DNA of 16,683 nucleotides, from the NCBI GenBank assembly GCA_002471195.1, contig DKPN01000069.1, positions 1 to 16,683 of the forward strand, given 5' to 3'. Below are positions 16,074-16,683 of the stretch, piece by piece (the stretch's first letter is position 1; every line of letters begins with the position of its first letter). Below the pieces are notes generated by a model. That model ran no database searches, had not been told where the DNA came from, and saw nothing but the letters and a program-made list of their open reading frames with translations. The stretch comes from Bacteroides sp. UBA7333. Lineage in GTDB: Bacteria > Bacteroidota > Bacteroidia > Bacteroidales > Bacteroidaceae. Made by a program: the position numbers and the translations under genes.

Positions 16074-16109
16074 ACTACTTAAAGTTAATAAGAGAAACAA
16101 ATACAATTC

Positions 16110-16683
16110 ATGGGATTATTACAAGAAAAGCTAGCTAAATACGACTTACCTCAACGTGTTAAGGCAAAAGGCGTATATCCATACTTCCGTTGTATCGAGA
16201 GTGAACAAAATACAGAAGTAATAATGAGCGGCAAAAAGGTTTTAATGTTTGGTTCAAACTCTTACCTAGGTTTAACTAATCATCCTAAAGTCATTGAAGC
16301 AGCTGTTGAAGCAACAAAAAAATACGGTACTGGTTGTGCAGGATCGCGTTTCTTAAATGGTACTCTCGATCTTCACTTAGAGTTTGAAAAAGAATTAGCC
16401 GAGTTTGTTGGTAAAGAAGATGCCATCATATACTCTACTGGTTTTCAAGTAAATTTAGGTGTTGTGTCATGTGTTACAGGACGTGAGGATTATATCATCT
16501 GTGATGAATTAGACCATGCATCTATTGTTGAAGGACGTCGTTTGTCATTCAGTAATATCATGAAATTTAAACATAACGACATGTCTTCTTTAGAAAAAGA
16601 ATTGCAAAAATGTCGTCCTGAAGCCATAAAATTGATTATTGTGGATGGAGTGTTTAGTATGGAAGGAGATATAGCAAATTTAC
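16110..16683 (+). CDS. spt: Serine palmitoyltransferase (alpha-oxoamine synthase), 5' part
   Basis: The first 191 codons of a PLP-dependent alpha-oxoamine synthase; the gene runs off the right edge without a stop. The frame opens MGLLQEKLAKYDLPQ and contains YGTGCAGSRFLNGTLDLHLE (72-91), His136 in DELDHASIVEG, which stacks on PLP in this family, and VDGVFSMEGD, whose Asp179 contacts the PLP ring nitrogen. The catalytic Lys lies beyond the window. The overall sequence resembles Bacteroides serine palmitoyltransferase, which condenses L-serine with a long-chain acyl-CoA (or acyl-ACP) to 3-ketosphinganine, the first step of sphingolipid synthesis, more than it resembles BioF (8-amino-7-oxononanoate synthase) or Kbl (glycine C-acetyltransferase). 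These relatives are the main alternatives. It is divergent from the lipid kinase, with its own promoter. Confidence 0.88.
   Translation, partial: MGLLQEKLAKYDLPQRVKAKGVYPYFRCIESEQNTEVIMSGKKVLMFGSNSYLGLTNHPKVIEAAVEATKKYGTGCAGSRFLNGTLDLHLEFEKELAEFVGKEDAIIYSTGFQVNLGVVSCVTGREDYIICDELDHASIVEGRRLSFSNIMKFKHNDMSSLEKELQKCRPEAIKLIIVDGVFSMEGDIANL

Overview
The window looks like chromosomal DNA of a low-GC member of the Bacteroidales (Bacteroidota). The evidence is a serine palmitoyltransferase gene of Bacteroides type, the agmatine deiminase / N-carbamoylputrescine amidase pair, a lipoprotein-type tandem histidine kinase of a Bacteroidetes-specific kind, a Bacteroidetes-style integrase arm domain, start codons without clear Shine-Dalgarno sequences, and several intergenic matches to the Bacteroidetes -7 promoter element TAnnTTTG. 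I cannot fix the genus from the sequence.

Layout. (1) 1-573: the N-terminal piece of a phage/ICE-type tyrosine recombinase lies just downstream of, and in the same direction as, a tRNA-Arg(UCU) gene. This is the usual arrangement for an element integrated at a tRNA 3' end, so the left edge may be the margin of an island. (2) 663-7157, minus strand: an operon of a very large double histidine kinase, a response regulator and an AbgT-family transporter. (3) 7401-8339, plus: prs (PRPP synthetase), ending in a perfect 56-bp palindrome that serves as a two-way terminator. (4) 8511-9943, minus: fetAB, a putative metal (iron) export ABC transporter. It is divergent from (5) 10056-12625, plus: a DUF2148 ferredoxin-like protein plus the two-gene agmatine-to-putrescine pathway (aguA, aguB). 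The fetA/DUF2148 gap carries a near-perfect 22-bp inverted repeat embracing both promoters. (6) 12662-15893, minus: a GtrA-family membrane protein, aspS and a lipid kinase of the diacylglycerol/sphingosine kinase superfamily, convergent with aguB over a shared terminator. (7) 16110-end, plus: the 5' part of a serine palmitoyltransferase gene, divergent from the lipid kinase.

Most of the window is housekeeping or core metabolism. The most unusual object is the 1437-residue kinase. It reads as two lipoprotein sensor kinases joined end to end. The first half keeps an intact ATP-binding domain but has Gly where the phosphoacceptor His should be. The second half keeps the His but has lost the ATP-binding Asn and the glycine-rich motifs. 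The two halves therefore look catalytically complementary within one chain, with an adjacent response regulator as the likely output and an AbgT transporter as a likely target. No CRISPR array, rRNA, insertion sequence or intact prophage is visible.
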